In this document: piece by piece, positions 19,291 to 27,725 of the stretch
Position numbering within the stretch: position 1 is the stretch's first letter
Layout: every line of letters starts with the position of its first letter
Assembly: GCF_007997155.1 (NCBI RefSeq)
Contig: NZ_VORT01000007.1
Location: forward strand, 165,904 to 229,903
Reading direction: 5' to 3'
Source: Aequorivita antarctica
Lineage (GTDB): Bacteria > Bacteroidota > Bacteroidia > Flavobacteriales > Flavobacteriaceae
DNA: 64,000 nt
Position numbers and translations under genes: made by a program
Notes under the pieces: model-generated
The model's input: the letters and a program-made list of their open reading frames with translations, nothing else
What the model was told of the DNA's origin: nothing
Databases searched by the model: none

Positions 19291-20255
19291 TCTGTAGTAT
19301 TAATTTCATTTTTATCAGGAATGTCTGATTCATTTATGTTAGGTAAAGTTTTTAAAATATGATCTACGTTGTTTTGATTTGGAGGAGAGTCTGATCCATA
19401 CAAAAGAGCTCCACCTCCTCCAATTGATTCATCTGCATGTTTTTTAGAAGAATCACCCATTACATATTTTTCATTATAAGAAAAAAAGTTGTGAATGATT
19501 TCATGTATTATTCTACCTATTTTACCAGTTCTAAATTTAATGCCATTTCCTCCTGATGTCGCTAGAGTTGGACTATTAATATCAAATTCTAAAAGTTGAG
19601 CTATAGTTATGCCTCTTCTTATGTCTACTCCCCCAATATTAAAATCATTTTTTGTCTCTTTTTCTACTTCTTTGTAAAACTGTGTAAATCTTTCTCTTTT
19701 GTCTTTACTTCCACTAATTTCTTTTTCAAAAACATTAAATTTAAATTCAACTGGGACTACATTACCCTCAATAGTAGTTGTAAATTTCTCCTTACTCATA
19801 TTGGCTCTTCCTAATCTTCTATTTCTTTTAGTATCATTATAAGTTGGATTATAGTTACTATCTAGAATATTTTTTACATCATCACCCGAACCCTTTTTAA
19901 AACTTATTTTATCATTTTTGTTTGAAGTTACCAAGACATAAATATCGACTTCAACAATCTGAGCAATAGGAACTTTGACTCCATTAACAATGTCATATTT
20001 TGTGTGCTGAAACCCTTCTAGCCCTTCTAATTCTTTTGAATCAATTGGTCTGTTGGAGCTAAACTGATATGGGGTTAACATTGGGTATTTTTTTTCTAAT
20101 GGGTCAGTTGCAAAAAATCTACCCACCCTCGGATCGTGCATCCTATATTTATAATTTATAGAATTTCCCTCGCCTTTAACCTCATCATCCATCTCCTGTC
20201 CTTGAAACCCATAACGATAATCGGAAGTGTTGGCATGCAGCCCTGGCTGTAACAT
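19287..20255 (-). CDS. Orphan Rhs tip with zincin-like HExxH motif, cassette 5
   Basis: Residues 1-80 are the Rhs core leader. It starts MLQPGLHANT, with Leu where the other copies have Arg. The unique part carries IGRIIHEIIHNFFSY near residues 244-258. Its HEIIH is the HExxH zinc-ligand and catalytic motif of zincin metallopeptidases, and a downstream His/Asp cluster (SSKKHADES) could supply a third ligand. The tip is thus a candidate peptidase toxin of ~240 residues. The paired downstream protein is exported, which fits a target outside the cytoplasm. No signal peptide of its own is present, so delivery would depend on joining a full Rhs carrier. Confidence 0.7.
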   Translation of the reverse strand: MLQPGLHANTSDYRYGFQGQEMDDEVKGEGNSINYKYRMHDPRVGRFFATDPLEKKYPMLTPYQFSSNRPIDSKELEGLEGFQHTKYDIVNGVKVPIAQIVEVDIYVLVTSNKNDKISFKKGSGDDVKNILDSNYNPTYNDTKRNRRLGRANMSKEKFTTTIEGNVVPVEFKFNVFEKEISGSKDKRERFTQFYKEVEKETKNDFNIGGVDIRRGITIAQLLEFDINSPTLATSGGNGIKFRTGKIGRIIHEIIHNFFSYNEKYVMGDSSKKHADESIGGGGALLYGSDSPPNQNNVDHILKTLPNINESDIPDKNEINTTE

Positions 20256-20470
20256 TCCGAAGGGATAGCATTTTTATGTAAAAGAACATGGATTAACTAT
20301 AGATTGATCCTATAAATCCTTCAATTATATAGAAGTGATGCTTAGCTTCTCTCTAAAAGTAAAAAATGCTTTTGATGTACTAAAATATATCTAATAAACA
20401 ATTCACCACGCACTAAAAATAGTCAGAAAAGAACAATAAAAAAATATCATATTAAAATTGAAAATTGCTT

Positions 20471-20926
20471 TTAATAATTTTTTTCCAAATTGTCTAATTT
20501 TTTAATTATTTCATTATCCACAGCAAATTTTAATTTAATTTCATTATGATTTATTAATTCATAATCTAAAACAAAATCTGGTAATATAGCTCGATATATG
20601 GGATAAAAATTCTCTTTGTTAATCATAATCATAGCTGTGTCAGAAATTATTAAGTATCGATCTTTTAACGATTCAATTCCTACAAATCCATTTTCAATTC
20701 CTATATATAGTAGTAATTCTCCTGATGTCCCATCTATTAACGCAACTTTGGTCCAATAGTTAATACATATTACATTATCATCATCAAACTCCTTAATATT
20801 ATATTTATCAAATACGGGGTATATAAATTCATTTATGTTCAATATAAAATCAAATTTTTCAATTTTTATAGGTAAGCTATGTGTCAATTCATTCGTATCT
20901 TTAATATTACTTAATGTATATTCCAT
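20471..20926 (-). CDS. Putative cytosolic immunity protein of cassette 4
   Basis: About 151 residues, acidic, with no signal peptide or membrane segment. I chose the ATG at 20926, one base after the stop of the tip gene; an in-frame TTG at 20953 would add nine residues. The family is not recognised. Its strand-rich pattern (for example SGELLLYIGIENGFVGIES) resembles the compact all-beta or alpha/beta inhibitors common next to Rhs and CDI toxins. Its position directly after the cassette 4 tip is the main reason to call it an immunity protein. Confidence 0.6.
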   Translation of the reverse strand: MEYTLSNIKDTNELTHSLPIKIEKFDFILNINEFIYPVFDKYNIKEFDDDNVICINYWTKVALIDGTSGELLLYIGIENGFVGIESLKDRYLIISDTAMIMINKENFYPIYRAILPDFVLDYELINHNEIKLKFAVDNEIIKKLDNLEKNY

Positions 20927-20927
20927 A

Positions 20928-21917
20928 CTATAAATTTTTATTTCCTGATTCAATTGCTTTATCCTTGAGTTCCCTTATTGTGGCTGGCAAATCCTTATTA
21001 ACCTCAGGAATAGAAATACTTTTTAACTCATATACATCATCAATTTTTTCAAATGAAAAATTCACTTTGGTACCATCTTCAAGCGATATTTGTTTTTTTA
21101 TGCCATTGAATGCATTATCTGTAATTCGTACTCCCTCATCAAACGCTTGCACCGTTAATTTTGCAATGTCCTCCGAAGTTTTTATCCCATTATCCTTAAA
21201 TTTATTTCCTCTTGTTAATGATTTAGCCATATTTTCAATCTCTCTCATATTAACTTTGGACAAATCTTTTAAATAAGTTGAACCTTCACCGAGAGCGAAA
21301 TTTAATTTACCAAGTGGAATAGTTATTTTTTTAACGAGTTTTGAATCAACTAAGCCTTTAATGATTAATTTACTTCCGCTTGCAACATCATCACCAATTG
21401 CAGGACCTGGATAGGGCTCATCTAAAAGTAGATTCCAAGTTATAGCAGTAGATTCATTTGCGATTTCTGAAACCGTTACAGGGTTTAACATTGCCCAAGT
21501 AACTATTCTTTTCAGAAAAGGAACAGCCTCACCTCCTGAATATATCGTAGCTAAAGTTCCTAACCCAATTAATGCTCCATAACCCTCCGCATTATTTTGT
21601 TTCATATACTCTTCACGGGAGATTTCGCCTTTTAGAACTACTTTATCCCTGCGAGTTTGCCTTAATTCGAAACTTGTTTCCAAACCTTCAAGTTCGGGTG
21701 CATGAATGGGCATATTAGAACTAAACTGATAAGGAGTTAAATCTGGATATTTCCCATCAAGTGGATCCATAGCAAAAAACCTACCCACCCTAGGATCATG
21801 CATTCTGTATTTGTAGTTGATAGAATTCCCCTCACCTTTAATCTCATCATCCATCTCTTGGCCCTGGAATCCATAACGATAGTCAGATGTGTTCGCATGC
21901 CGCCCGGGCTGCAGCAT
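20928..21917 (-). CDS. Orphan Rhs C-terminal tip, cassette 4
   Basis: Residues 1-78 are the shared core leader (PDLTPYQFSSNMPIHAPELE at the end, with more substitutions than other copies). Residues ~79-329 are unique. A Gly/Ala-rich, mildly hydrophobic stretch (~105-160) is followed by a lysine-rich domain (~200-329) with the motif LEDGTKVNFSFEKIDDVYEL. The basic C terminus paired with an acidic cytosolic neighbour is the usual charge pattern of a nuclease toxin with its inhibitor, but no catalytic motif is evident. A stop codon lies in frame just upstream of the leader ATG. Confidence 0.65.
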   Translation of the reverse strand: MLQPGRHANTSDYRYGFQGQEMDDEIKGEGNSINYKYRMHDPRVGRFFAMDPLDGKYPDLTPYQFSSNMPIHAPELEGLETSFELRQTRRDKVVLKGEISREEYMKQNNAEGYGALIGLGTLATIYSGGEAVPFLKRIVTWAMLNPVTVSEIANESTAITWNLLLDEPYPGPAIGDDVASGSKLIIKGLVDSKLVKKITIPLGKLNFALGEGSTYLKDLSKVNMREIENMAKSLTRGNKFKDNGIKTSEDIAKLTVQAFDEGVRITDNAFNGIKKQISLEDGTKVNFSFEKIDDVYELKSISIPEVNKDLPATIRELKDKAIESGNKNL

Positions 21918-22154
21918 GCCGAAGGGATGGAAATTTTATGTGAAAGAACGTGGTTTAAATATTGTTATTCTTTTTAACAAAACTACCAAAAGTATCAGAT
22001 TTGCATAAATCTCACTATCCCAACAAGAATATAAATCCCTAGTATATATTTCTATAATTCAAACTTTGAGCTAACTTTTCCATAAAAAAATAAACCGTTA
22101 CCTAAATATTTATGGAATTTTCTTCGCAATAAACTGGGTTTTGTAATATGGGGA

Positions 22155-22463
22155 TTATTTACTTATTCTTTTTCTAACTATTTCGGGATTTCTACGTGTA
22201 TGTAAAACTCCAAAAATAATGATTTGTTTCAGTTCTTCTTCCACCATATAAAAAATAGCGTAAGGAAAACGAGTTACCAATGATTGTCGCAACTCTTTGT
22301 ATTTAAGTTGATAATGCTCTGGATATAAGCCTATATAATCAATTTCCTGATTGACTTCAGCTTTAAATTCTTCTGCTAAAATTATACTTTTTCCGTTATA
22401 CCATTTTTTAGCTTCTCGCAAATCAGTATGCACAATCGGCAGTAGCTTAATTTGATAACTCAT
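22155..22463 (-). CDS. ParE/RelE-type toxin within the array
   Basis: About 102 residues with the RelE/ParE plan: KLLPIVHTDLREAKKWYN helix at the N terminus, a central LVTRFPYAIFYMVEE strand pair, and a basic C-terminal VLHTRRNPEIV. ParE-type members poison gyrase and RelE-type members cut mRNA on the ribosome; which applies here cannot be told. The ATG at 22463 overlaps the antitoxin stop as TAATG, so I prefer it to the TTG two codons upstream. This addiction pair interrupts the tip/immunity order between cassettes 3 and 4 and could help stabilise the array. Confidence 0.8.
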   Translation of the reverse strand: MSYQIKLLPIVHTDLREAKKWYNGKSIILAEEFKAEVNQEIDYIGLYPEHYQLKYKELRQSLVTRFPYAIFYMVEEELKQIIIFGVLHTRRNPEIVRKRISK

Positions 22464-22681
22464 TACCAATCATTCTTTACATCTTGCCAATCCAAAATAT
22501 TATTGGGGTTGTTTTTGTAGCTTTCTAAACGGCTGTCCAGCTCATTTTTTAGGTCTGTAGAGACTTCTTGATGTTCTTCTTTCTCACGTTTTAAGACACG
22601 CTCTAGAGTATCGATAATACTTTCTCGGTCAATGCTAAAAAGTTCTTTTATAAAATGATATTTTCGTGCTTCTAAATCCAT
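22463..22681 (-). CDS. Antitoxin of the ParE-type pair
   Basis: A 72-residue acidic protein that precedes and overlaps the ParE-type toxin gene by one base. The C-terminal ELDSRLESYKNNPNNILDWQDV pattern (read as two short pieces, ELDSRLESYKNNP and NILDWQDV) is typical of the small addiction-module antitoxins paired with ParE/RelE toxins. The N-terminal part is helical and may carry DNA-binding or dimerisation functions. It would neutralise the toxin and probably autorepress the pair from the ~105-base gap upstream. Confidence 0.7.
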   Translation of the reverse strand: MDLEARKYHFIKELFSIDRESIIDTLERVLKREKEEHQEVSTDLKNELDSRLESYKNNPNNILDWQDVKNDW

Positions 22682-22787
22682 GTTGTTTTCTTTTTGCTCA
22701 TGTAAAGATACAATTTCTGTTCCTTAGATTTTTATTTTAACTAAACGGAGGGAAGTTGTTAATCGTTTCATGCAAACTTTCTAAATC

Positions 22788-23309
22788 CTAAATAGAAGTA
22801 TATAGCCCAATTTCACTTATTTCGTTTAATAAAAGGTCTACATCTATATTTGTCTTTAAATACATATAATAATCAAACCCAAATAAAATTTCACTTCTGG
22901 ACCTTCTATCAACTAACAATTCTACTTCAAAATACTCTCTTAAAGCTAAGATAATAATGTTACTTAATACATCCTCACTATAAATTACATCTCCAATATT
23001 TATATTCTTATAAGTTTTAAATAATGAATCATCACTAAAATCACTAGCCGATAAATCTTCAGAGTGTTTGAAAACATGAATGATTTCGATGCTTTTTGTA
23101 TGGAAAAAAGACTTGACCATAAAAAATGCTTCGACATATTTTTCTTCAACTTCCAAATATTTTTTTAGTGTAAATATTTCTCCATCAAAGCTGTTTCCGA
23201 TTTCTGAATACGACGTCCATTCATTCTTAATATAAGTGCCTTCTTTATCTCTATATGCAGGATTGTATTTAATAATAGGAATGTATTTTCGTTTGATATA
23301 TTTTCTCAT
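22788..23309 (-). CDS. Putative cytosolic immunity protein of cassette 3
   Basis: The 173-residue protein has no signal peptide or membrane helix. It starts with a basic MRKYIKRKYIPIIKY and is otherwise acidic and strand/helix mixed. The family is not recognised. It begins 2 bases after the cassette 3 tip, the position expected for its immunity protein, and its cytosolic location fits a nucleic-acid-directed toxin. Confidence 0.6.
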   Translation of the reverse strand: MRKYIKRKYIPIIKYNPAYRDKEGTYIKNEWTSYSEIGNSFDGEIFTLKKYLEVEEKYVEAFFMVKSFFHTKSIEIIHVFKHSEDLSASDFSDDSLFKTYKNINIGDVIYSEDVLSNIIILALREYFEVELLVDRRSRSEILFGFDYYMYLKTNIDVDLLLNEISEIGLYTSI

Positions 23310-23311
23310 AA

Positions 23312-24238
23312 CTATTCACCCACTTTTATTGATAAATCTTCGTTGTATGTTCCATCTCTAGTTTTCTTATCGAATAGATTTTCAGCTTTCCCGGATGCTT
23401 TTTTCCAAACACCTCCTTTATGGCCATCCAAATCAGGTGAAATCCATTCTTTCTTCCCCTTTCTTTTAAAAACTTCCGCCTTACTACCAGCAATAGTAAC
23501 TTTCTCAAATCCTTCGGGCAACTTTGCTTCTATCTTAATATTCTTAATTCTGTTAATCCAAGATACAATCCCAGTTTTAGGATTGAATCCAGCCTTAACG
23601 GTTTTTACCAAAACCTTACTCGGGTTCTTTCCCTTAATAACGGCTCCTATTGTTCCAAGAACGACAACAGAAGACTCAATTTTTTCTTCAGGAGTTCCTG
23701 TTTCTAATACTTCTTTATATTTAACGGCTGCATTAGCTATATTTGAAGGCAACTCCCTCAGTCTTGATGGAGTTTGCTTTAAATACTCCCAATTACCACC
23801 AGCTTCATCTATTAACTTTTGTTCCTCTTGGGTTACAGGACGAACAGGAGCAATATTATGTAAAAAGTTATCAAGTCCCCTGCCTGCGGCATCAACTTTA
23901 TCCTTAGCTTTATCATTATACCAATCAAAAACATATGATGTTACACCCAAAGCGGGATTGCCATTAGTCATACTCATATGAGTTTCAAGTGAAAATTCTT
24001 CTAATCCTTCTAATTCTATAAAAGCAATAACTTTATTTCCACTAAATGAATAAGGAGAATAATGAGGATATTGAGGAGATAGGGGATCAACTGCAAAAAA
24101 CCTACCAACCCTCGGGTCGTGCATTCGGAATTTATAATTGATGGAATTTCCCTCGCCTTTAACCTCATCATCCATCTCCTGCCCTTGGAAGCCATAGCGG
24201 TAGTCCGCGGTGTTGGCGTGGCGCCCTGGCTGCAACAT
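23312..24238 (-). CDS. Orphan Rhs tip with Ntox21-like C-terminal domain, cassette 3
   Basis: Residues 1-80 are the core leader ([34 protein letters not shown]). A linker with a helical pre-toxin region follows (~100-200). The last ~65 residues read [19 protein letters not shown], then [19 protein letters not shown] and DGTYNEDL. The [11 protein letters not shown] plus R.GTY.E.L arrangement is like the small basic polymorphic-toxin domain catalogued as toxin 21, predicted to be an RNase. That assignment is from memory of the family pattern and needs a profile search. It is followed by a cytosolic candidate immunity protein. Confidence 0.7.
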   Translation of the reverse strand: MLQPGRHANTADYRYGFQGQEMDDEVKGEGNSINYKFRMHDPRVGRFFAVDPLSPQYPHYSPYSFSGNKVIAFIELEGLEEFSLETHMSMTNGNPALGVTSYVFDWYNDKAKDKVDAAGRGLDNFLHNIAPVRPVTQEEQKLIDEAGGNWEYLKQTPSRLRELPSNIANAAVKYKEVLETGTPEEKIESSVVVLGTIGAVIKGKNPSKVLVKTVKAGFNPKTGIVSWINRIKNIKIEAKLPEGFEKVTIAGSKAEVFKRKGKKEWISPDLDGHKGGVWKKASGKAENLFDKKTRDGTYNEDLSIKVGE

Positions 24239-24356
24239 TCCGAAGGGATAGGATATTTATGTGAAAGAACGGAGACTTAATATAGTATTTTTAAAATAAA
24301 AAGAACGAATATGCATGATTTATAAAAGCTGCCAGTGGGAATATACGCTATTAATA

Positions 24357-24767
24357 TCAGTGGTGTATTTTTTTGAAAGGGAGCTTTTTGAGTTCACCGT
24401 TACTTCTTATTGTTACCAATATGAAACAACCCAAATCAATACATTGGCTAATCTCACCATATGCTCCATTATCGTATCTTAAAACGATTAATCCAGAAAG
24501 TCTATCATCGTGGAAATGCCATTTACCTGCTTCAGATTTTTGGCTAAGAATTTCACTGAATTTAAAATAACCATTTTTATTTAATGTTAAAGAGACACCG
24601 CTATATTTATTTTTTTCTTCACTACTGAAATTATTTTCTCCATAAGCAAAATCAACTTTATAAATGCCAGAAACTTGTTTTGTTTTATAATTATTATCCA
24701 AACAAGAATAATTAATTAATAAAAAAAATAAGCCAATATTTAAAATCAAATATTTTTTTAGGATCAT
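24357..24767 (-). CDS. Putative lipoprotein immunity protein of cassette 2
   Basis: The 136-residue protein has a lipoprotein signal ([22 protein letters not shown], lipobox Cys at residue 22, here noted by its end LINYSC). The mature part looks like a small beta-barrel or lipocalin-type fold ([27 protein letters not shown]), with the spacing seen in many Bacteroidota lipocalin-like lipoproteins. It overlaps the tip gene by 4 bases. An outer-envelope location suggests that the cassette 2 toxin works on the membrane or in the periplasm. No family is assigned. Confidence 0.6.
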   Translation of the reverse strand: MILKKYLILNIGLFFLLINYSCLDNNYKTKQVSGIYKVDFAYGENNFSSEEKNKYSGVSLTLNKNGYFKFSEILSQKSEAGKWHFHDDRLSGLIVLRYDNGAYGEISQCIDLGCFILVTIRSNGELKKLPFKKIHH

Positions 24768-25813
24768 TTTTTCTTAGGATTTGGTAAGGTTAATTGAAAT
24801 GTCTGACTGATATTACCAAAACGAGTTCTTTTTCCACTATTATTATATAAAGTTTTGTCTCTTACATATGATGTTGGCCAGCCTGATTCGCTATCTACAA
24901 AAGGCAATCTCGACCAAGCTTTTGCAGTTAAAGCCCCAGATGTTAAACTGGTTACATTAAAAATTGTAATATTTATTAAATCCCCACTCGGAACTATTGT
25001 AATTAATGCTGAGCCCACTAAGCCAGATATGTTAAAGGCTGTTTCATTATTTAATAAATTAGACCCTAAATCCTTAGGCCCAAAACTTGTTCTAAAAGTT
25101 GTTTCATTTGGAGTTGATCTAAATTCTTCCATCGCTTTATTTAGAATTTCTGATCCTAAAAACGATCTACTGATAATTCCATCAGTTGGAAATACATAAT
25201 TTTCAGGGCCTTTACCTGAAATAAAATTCTGCAATAAATTGTTCGCAACAAATTGCTCGTAGTTATTTAAATTAATTTGTTTTTCATCTTCTAACACTAG
25301 AACAGCCCCTGAGCTTTGAACATACATATTAAATCTTCCAACAGATTTATCCACATCAGAAATATAAGAAATGCCTTTTTCTTTAGTTATTCTGTTTATA
25401 TCATTCCCGCCAATATTACAAGTTTCACATTCTATATAACTTAATTTAGCACCAACACTTTGTGCTCCATTAGTTTTAGCCTGAGAAACATTAGAAGCTG
25501 TACCTATATAACCTACTTCAACTTTCGCAATAATTTCCTTAGCCCCTCCATTACCTTCAGGATTTTTAGAAGGTTCTAGGCCTTCTATTTCAAAGGCATC
25601 AATAACTCTATTTCCACTAAAACTATATGGGGAATACCATGGATATTTTTTAGTTAATGGATCTGGCGCAAAGAACCTCGCCGTTCTCGGATCATGCATC
25701 CTAAAGGCGTAGTTCAGGGAATTCCCTTCTCCTTTTACCTCATCATCCATCTCCTGTCCCTGAAAGCCATAACGGTAATCAGAAGTGTTCGCATGCCGCC
25801 CTGGCTGTAACAT
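24764..25813 (-). CDS. Orphan Rhs C-terminal tip, cassette 2
   Basis: Residues 1-80 are the core leader, with [13 protein letters not shown] in place of the usual DPRVGRFFA(V/M)DPL. Residues ~81-349 are unique. A Gly/Asn-rich segment contains a CETC pair (~125-130). A hydrophobic region near the C terminus ([15 protein letters not shown] and onward, ~270-300) is followed by a polar, basic tail ending in PKKK. I recognise no catalytic motif. The hydrophobic segment plus a lipoprotein partner would suit a membrane-active toxin, but this is speculative. Confidence 0.65.
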   Translation of the reverse strand: MLQPGRHANTSDYRYGFQGQEMDDEVKGEGNSLNYAFRMHDPRTARFFAPDPLTKKYPWYSPYSFSGNRVIDAFEIEGLEPSKNPEGNGGAKEIIAKVEVGYIGTASNVSQAKTNGAQSVGAKLSYIECETCNIGGNDINRITKEKGISYISDVDKSVGRFNMYVQSSGAVLVLEDEKQINLNNYEQFVANNLLQNFISGKGPENYVFPTDGIISRSFLGSEILNKAMEEFRSTPNETTFRTSFGPKDLGSNLLNNETAFNISGLVGSALITIVPSGDLINITIFNVTSLTSGALTAKAWSRLPFVDSESGWPTSYVRDKTLYNNSGKRTRFGNISQTFQLTLPNPKKK

Positions 25814-25954
25814 GCCGAAGGGATGGAAGGTTTATGTGAAAGAACTTAGGTAGTTACATAAATAAATGATTTTATTTGAAACCATTTAAAATTCCTTAAA
25901 ATCAAAAACCTAAAACGATTAGAATATTCACAAATAGTAATTTGCAAATTTCAA

Positions 25955-26527
25955 TCAATCAATCTCTTTTAGGGATTTTAGAAATATTGATAGATTATCA
26001 TTTCTGTAAAATGAAACCACCCCATTTTTATAATATGGGATAATTGTAATATCATCCTCGTTCTGGATAAGTTGAAAATAAAACACACTTGAGTCTATAG
26101 AAGTAATTTTTCCGACCCATCTGAAACCATAAGGTTTTACTCTTTCGGGAAATCCTAAATTCATCTTTTTTAATTCAGAAAGCAATGATTCTATAGTATC
26201 TATTTTAGAAAATTTAAATTCTTTCTTGTCATAATAAATTTTGCCATCATGGTCATTTCTCTGTAACCTTTCAAGATAGATTTTATTAATAGATTTACTA
26301 TCAAAATTGGTAAAAATACGATAACCTTGAATTTTATCAAGCACATTTGGTTTTAGAATAAAATTGAAGACAAGAATTATTATTAATATTAGTATTCCTC
26401 CATAATTTATATTCAACTTAGTTTTATTTTTTAATTTATTATTTAAGTTAAACTTAGAAAATATCACGAACACCAATAAGCTTAAAATTAGAGTTATCGA
26501 TATATGTAATACTAAAATACTGACCAT
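25955..26527 (-). CDS. Putative membrane immunity protein of cassette 1
   Basis: The 190-residue protein has two N-terminal transmembrane helices (~3-24 and ~43-59, the latter ILILIIILVFNFIL), then a soluble domain of ~125 residues that probably faces the periplasm. The family is not recognised. It starts 15 bases after the cassette 1 tip. An integral-membrane immunity protein usually protects against a toxin that acts on the inner membrane or passes through the periplasm. Confidence 0.6.
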   Translation of the reverse strand: MVSILVLHISITLILSLLVFVIFSKFNLNNKLKNKTKLNINYGGILILIIILVFNFILKPNVLDKIQGYRIFTNFDSKSINKIYLERLQRNDHDGKIYYDKKEFKFSKIDTIESLLSELKKMNLGFPERVKPYGFRWVGKITSIDSSVFYFQLIQNEDDITIIPYYKNGVVSFYRNDNLSIFLKSLKEID

Positions 26528-26542
26528 ATGTAAATAATTAAA

Positions 26543-27508
26543 TTAGGGGTTTTCATCTTCTTCTGGTTTTGCAGATAGGTCCTCTTCTATATTTGGGCTA
26601 TTAAAAATGCCATTCCCATTTTGCTCAAATAGCATAATTGACTCTGTAATTCCCATACTAAAACTGGGTTTGCTAAGTGTGTTAAAGTTTAAGCCCGCAC
26701 CAGTATAAGTTTCCGATTCAGCATAGTTCAGTCCTAAATTGAAAAGCTCAAGAGGAATGTCACCTGAAACATTTTTTTCTCTACCACTAAAATCGGAAGT
26801 ACTCAACTCTTTTCCATAATGTGCATAAAATACATTAATATTTAAACCATCAAAAGAGTATAAACTATTATCGGTAGATACTTCAATGCCGTGGTTTACA
26901 CCTAGGGCAAAACCATCATCTGCATGGAAAAGCGAAACGCCAAAAGTATATCTTGTTCCTGGTCCAATTTTAACACTTCCTTGAGCATTAATTTCTCCTG
27001 CATCTGGAATCGATTCAGTTGCTAAATCGCTCAATTCTTTATAAAGACTGGTTGGTGTTACAGGATAGAAAGATAACCAGGATTCCTTTTCAGGATTGTA
27101 ATATTGATATTTATCATTCATTTCATTATCCATATAAGATTGAACCCAATACCCCTGAACAACTTGAATTGTGGTATTTTGATTATAATAATCTCCCAAA
27201 AATTCGTACCCTTTGCTTTTCGACCATAAATATTCTGGCAAATCTGGCTCTAAACCTTCTTGCTCAATCATGTCAAGAACCCTATTTCCACTAAAAGAAT
27301 AAGGACTATAGAAAGGATATTTAGATGTCAAAGGATCCATAGCAAAAAACCTTCCCACCCTCGGGTCGTGCATCCTAAATTTATAATTAATGGAATTTCC
27401 TTCGCCTTTTATTTCATCGTCCATCTCCTGTCCTTGGAAACCATAACGATAGTCAGATGTGTTCGCATGCCGCCCGGGCTGTAACATGCCGAAGGGATAG
27501 TAATTCAA
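26543..27508 (-). CDS. Orphan Rhs C-terminal tip, cassette 1 (nearest the divergent promoter)
   Basis: Starts at a TTG (27508) or, like the other cassettes, at the ATG at 27487 of [10 protein letters not shown]. The first ~80 residues after that ATG are the core leader. The unique part (~245 residues) is beta-rich with many aromatic and Gly residues (for example GPGTRYTFGVSLFHADDGF, DGLNINVFYAHYG), more like a beta-barrel or sandwich than a typical nuclease tip. The tail is acidic. No known toxin motif is seen. The non-coding part of the leader is only partly preserved here, so this may be an end member of the array. Confidence 0.65.
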   Translation of the reverse strand: MNYYPFGMLQPGRHANTSDYRYGFQGQEMDDEIKGEGNSINYKFRMHDPRVGRFFAMDPLTSKYPFYSPYSFSGNRVLDMIEQEGLEPDLPEYLWSKSKGYEFLGDYYNQNTTIQVVQGYWVQSYMDNEMNDKYQYYNPEKESWLSFYPVTPTSLYKELSDLATESIPDAGEINAQGSVKIGPGTRYTFGVSLFHADDGFALGVNHGIEVSTDNSLYSFDGLNINVFYAHYGKELSTSDFSGREKNVSGDIPLELFNLGLNYAESETYTGAGLNFNTLSKPSFSMGITESIMLFEQNGNGIFNSPNIEEDLSAKPEEDENP

Positions 27509-27725
27509 TATTCACTCAATTCACTATTTAAAAGAACTTTTGACCTTTTTATAAACCAAAAAAAGAACCTTTTCGAGTCATTAATAGGTTTAATGGTCTA
27601 AAAATAGAACTAAATAGTTCTTGGAAAAATTAAAATGGAAAAAATATTTTTAAATGTTAATAAATTTAACATTTTAATATATATATTTAACCCCAAAACA
27701 AATCTATCCACCTGTCAGATCGTCT
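27509..27725. promoter_or_regulatory. Divergent control region between tip array and secretion operon
   Basis: Very AT-rich. Two palindromes are visible: AGAACTAAATAGTTCT at 27606-27621, and a 23-base hairpin at 27652-27674 with 9-base arms AAATGTTAA and TTAACATTT. Either could be an operator for coordinated control of the two opposed units. No clear TAnnTTTG box could be fixed. Confidence 0.4.

Larger units (their letters stand above)
18345..27500 (-). repeat. Six-copy repeat of the Rhs core leader
   Basis: Near-identical segments of ~270 bp occur at 18345-18616, 20016-20287, 21678-21949, 23999-24270, 25574-25845 and 27248-27500, all in the same orientation. Five begin with a conserved non-coding part, GTTCTTT(C/T)(A/T)CATAAA then CCCTTCGG. 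The copy nearest the divergent promoter keeps only the CCCTTCGG end of that part. Each continues for 80 codons from MLQPG(R/L)HANT to EGLE. Sequence identity stops at that point and each cassette becomes unique. The leader is richer in G+C than the AT-rich tips. Confidence 0.85.

Noticed and set aside
26543..27487. Cassette 1 tip considered as an outer-membrane beta-barrel protein
   Set aside because: It is beta-rich and aromatic but has no signal peptide, begins with the same Rhs leader as its neighbours and lacks a C-terminal barrel signature.
16636..27508. The repeats considered as a CRISPR or transposon array
   Set aside because: The repeat units are coding (~80 codons of Rhs core) and are followed by long unique genes. 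There are no short spacers, transposase genes or terminal repeats.
17430..27508. The Rhs-tip cassettes considered as random pseudogene debris
   Set aside because: All six keep long open tips and a directly adjacent or overlapping small gene, which decay would not preserve.
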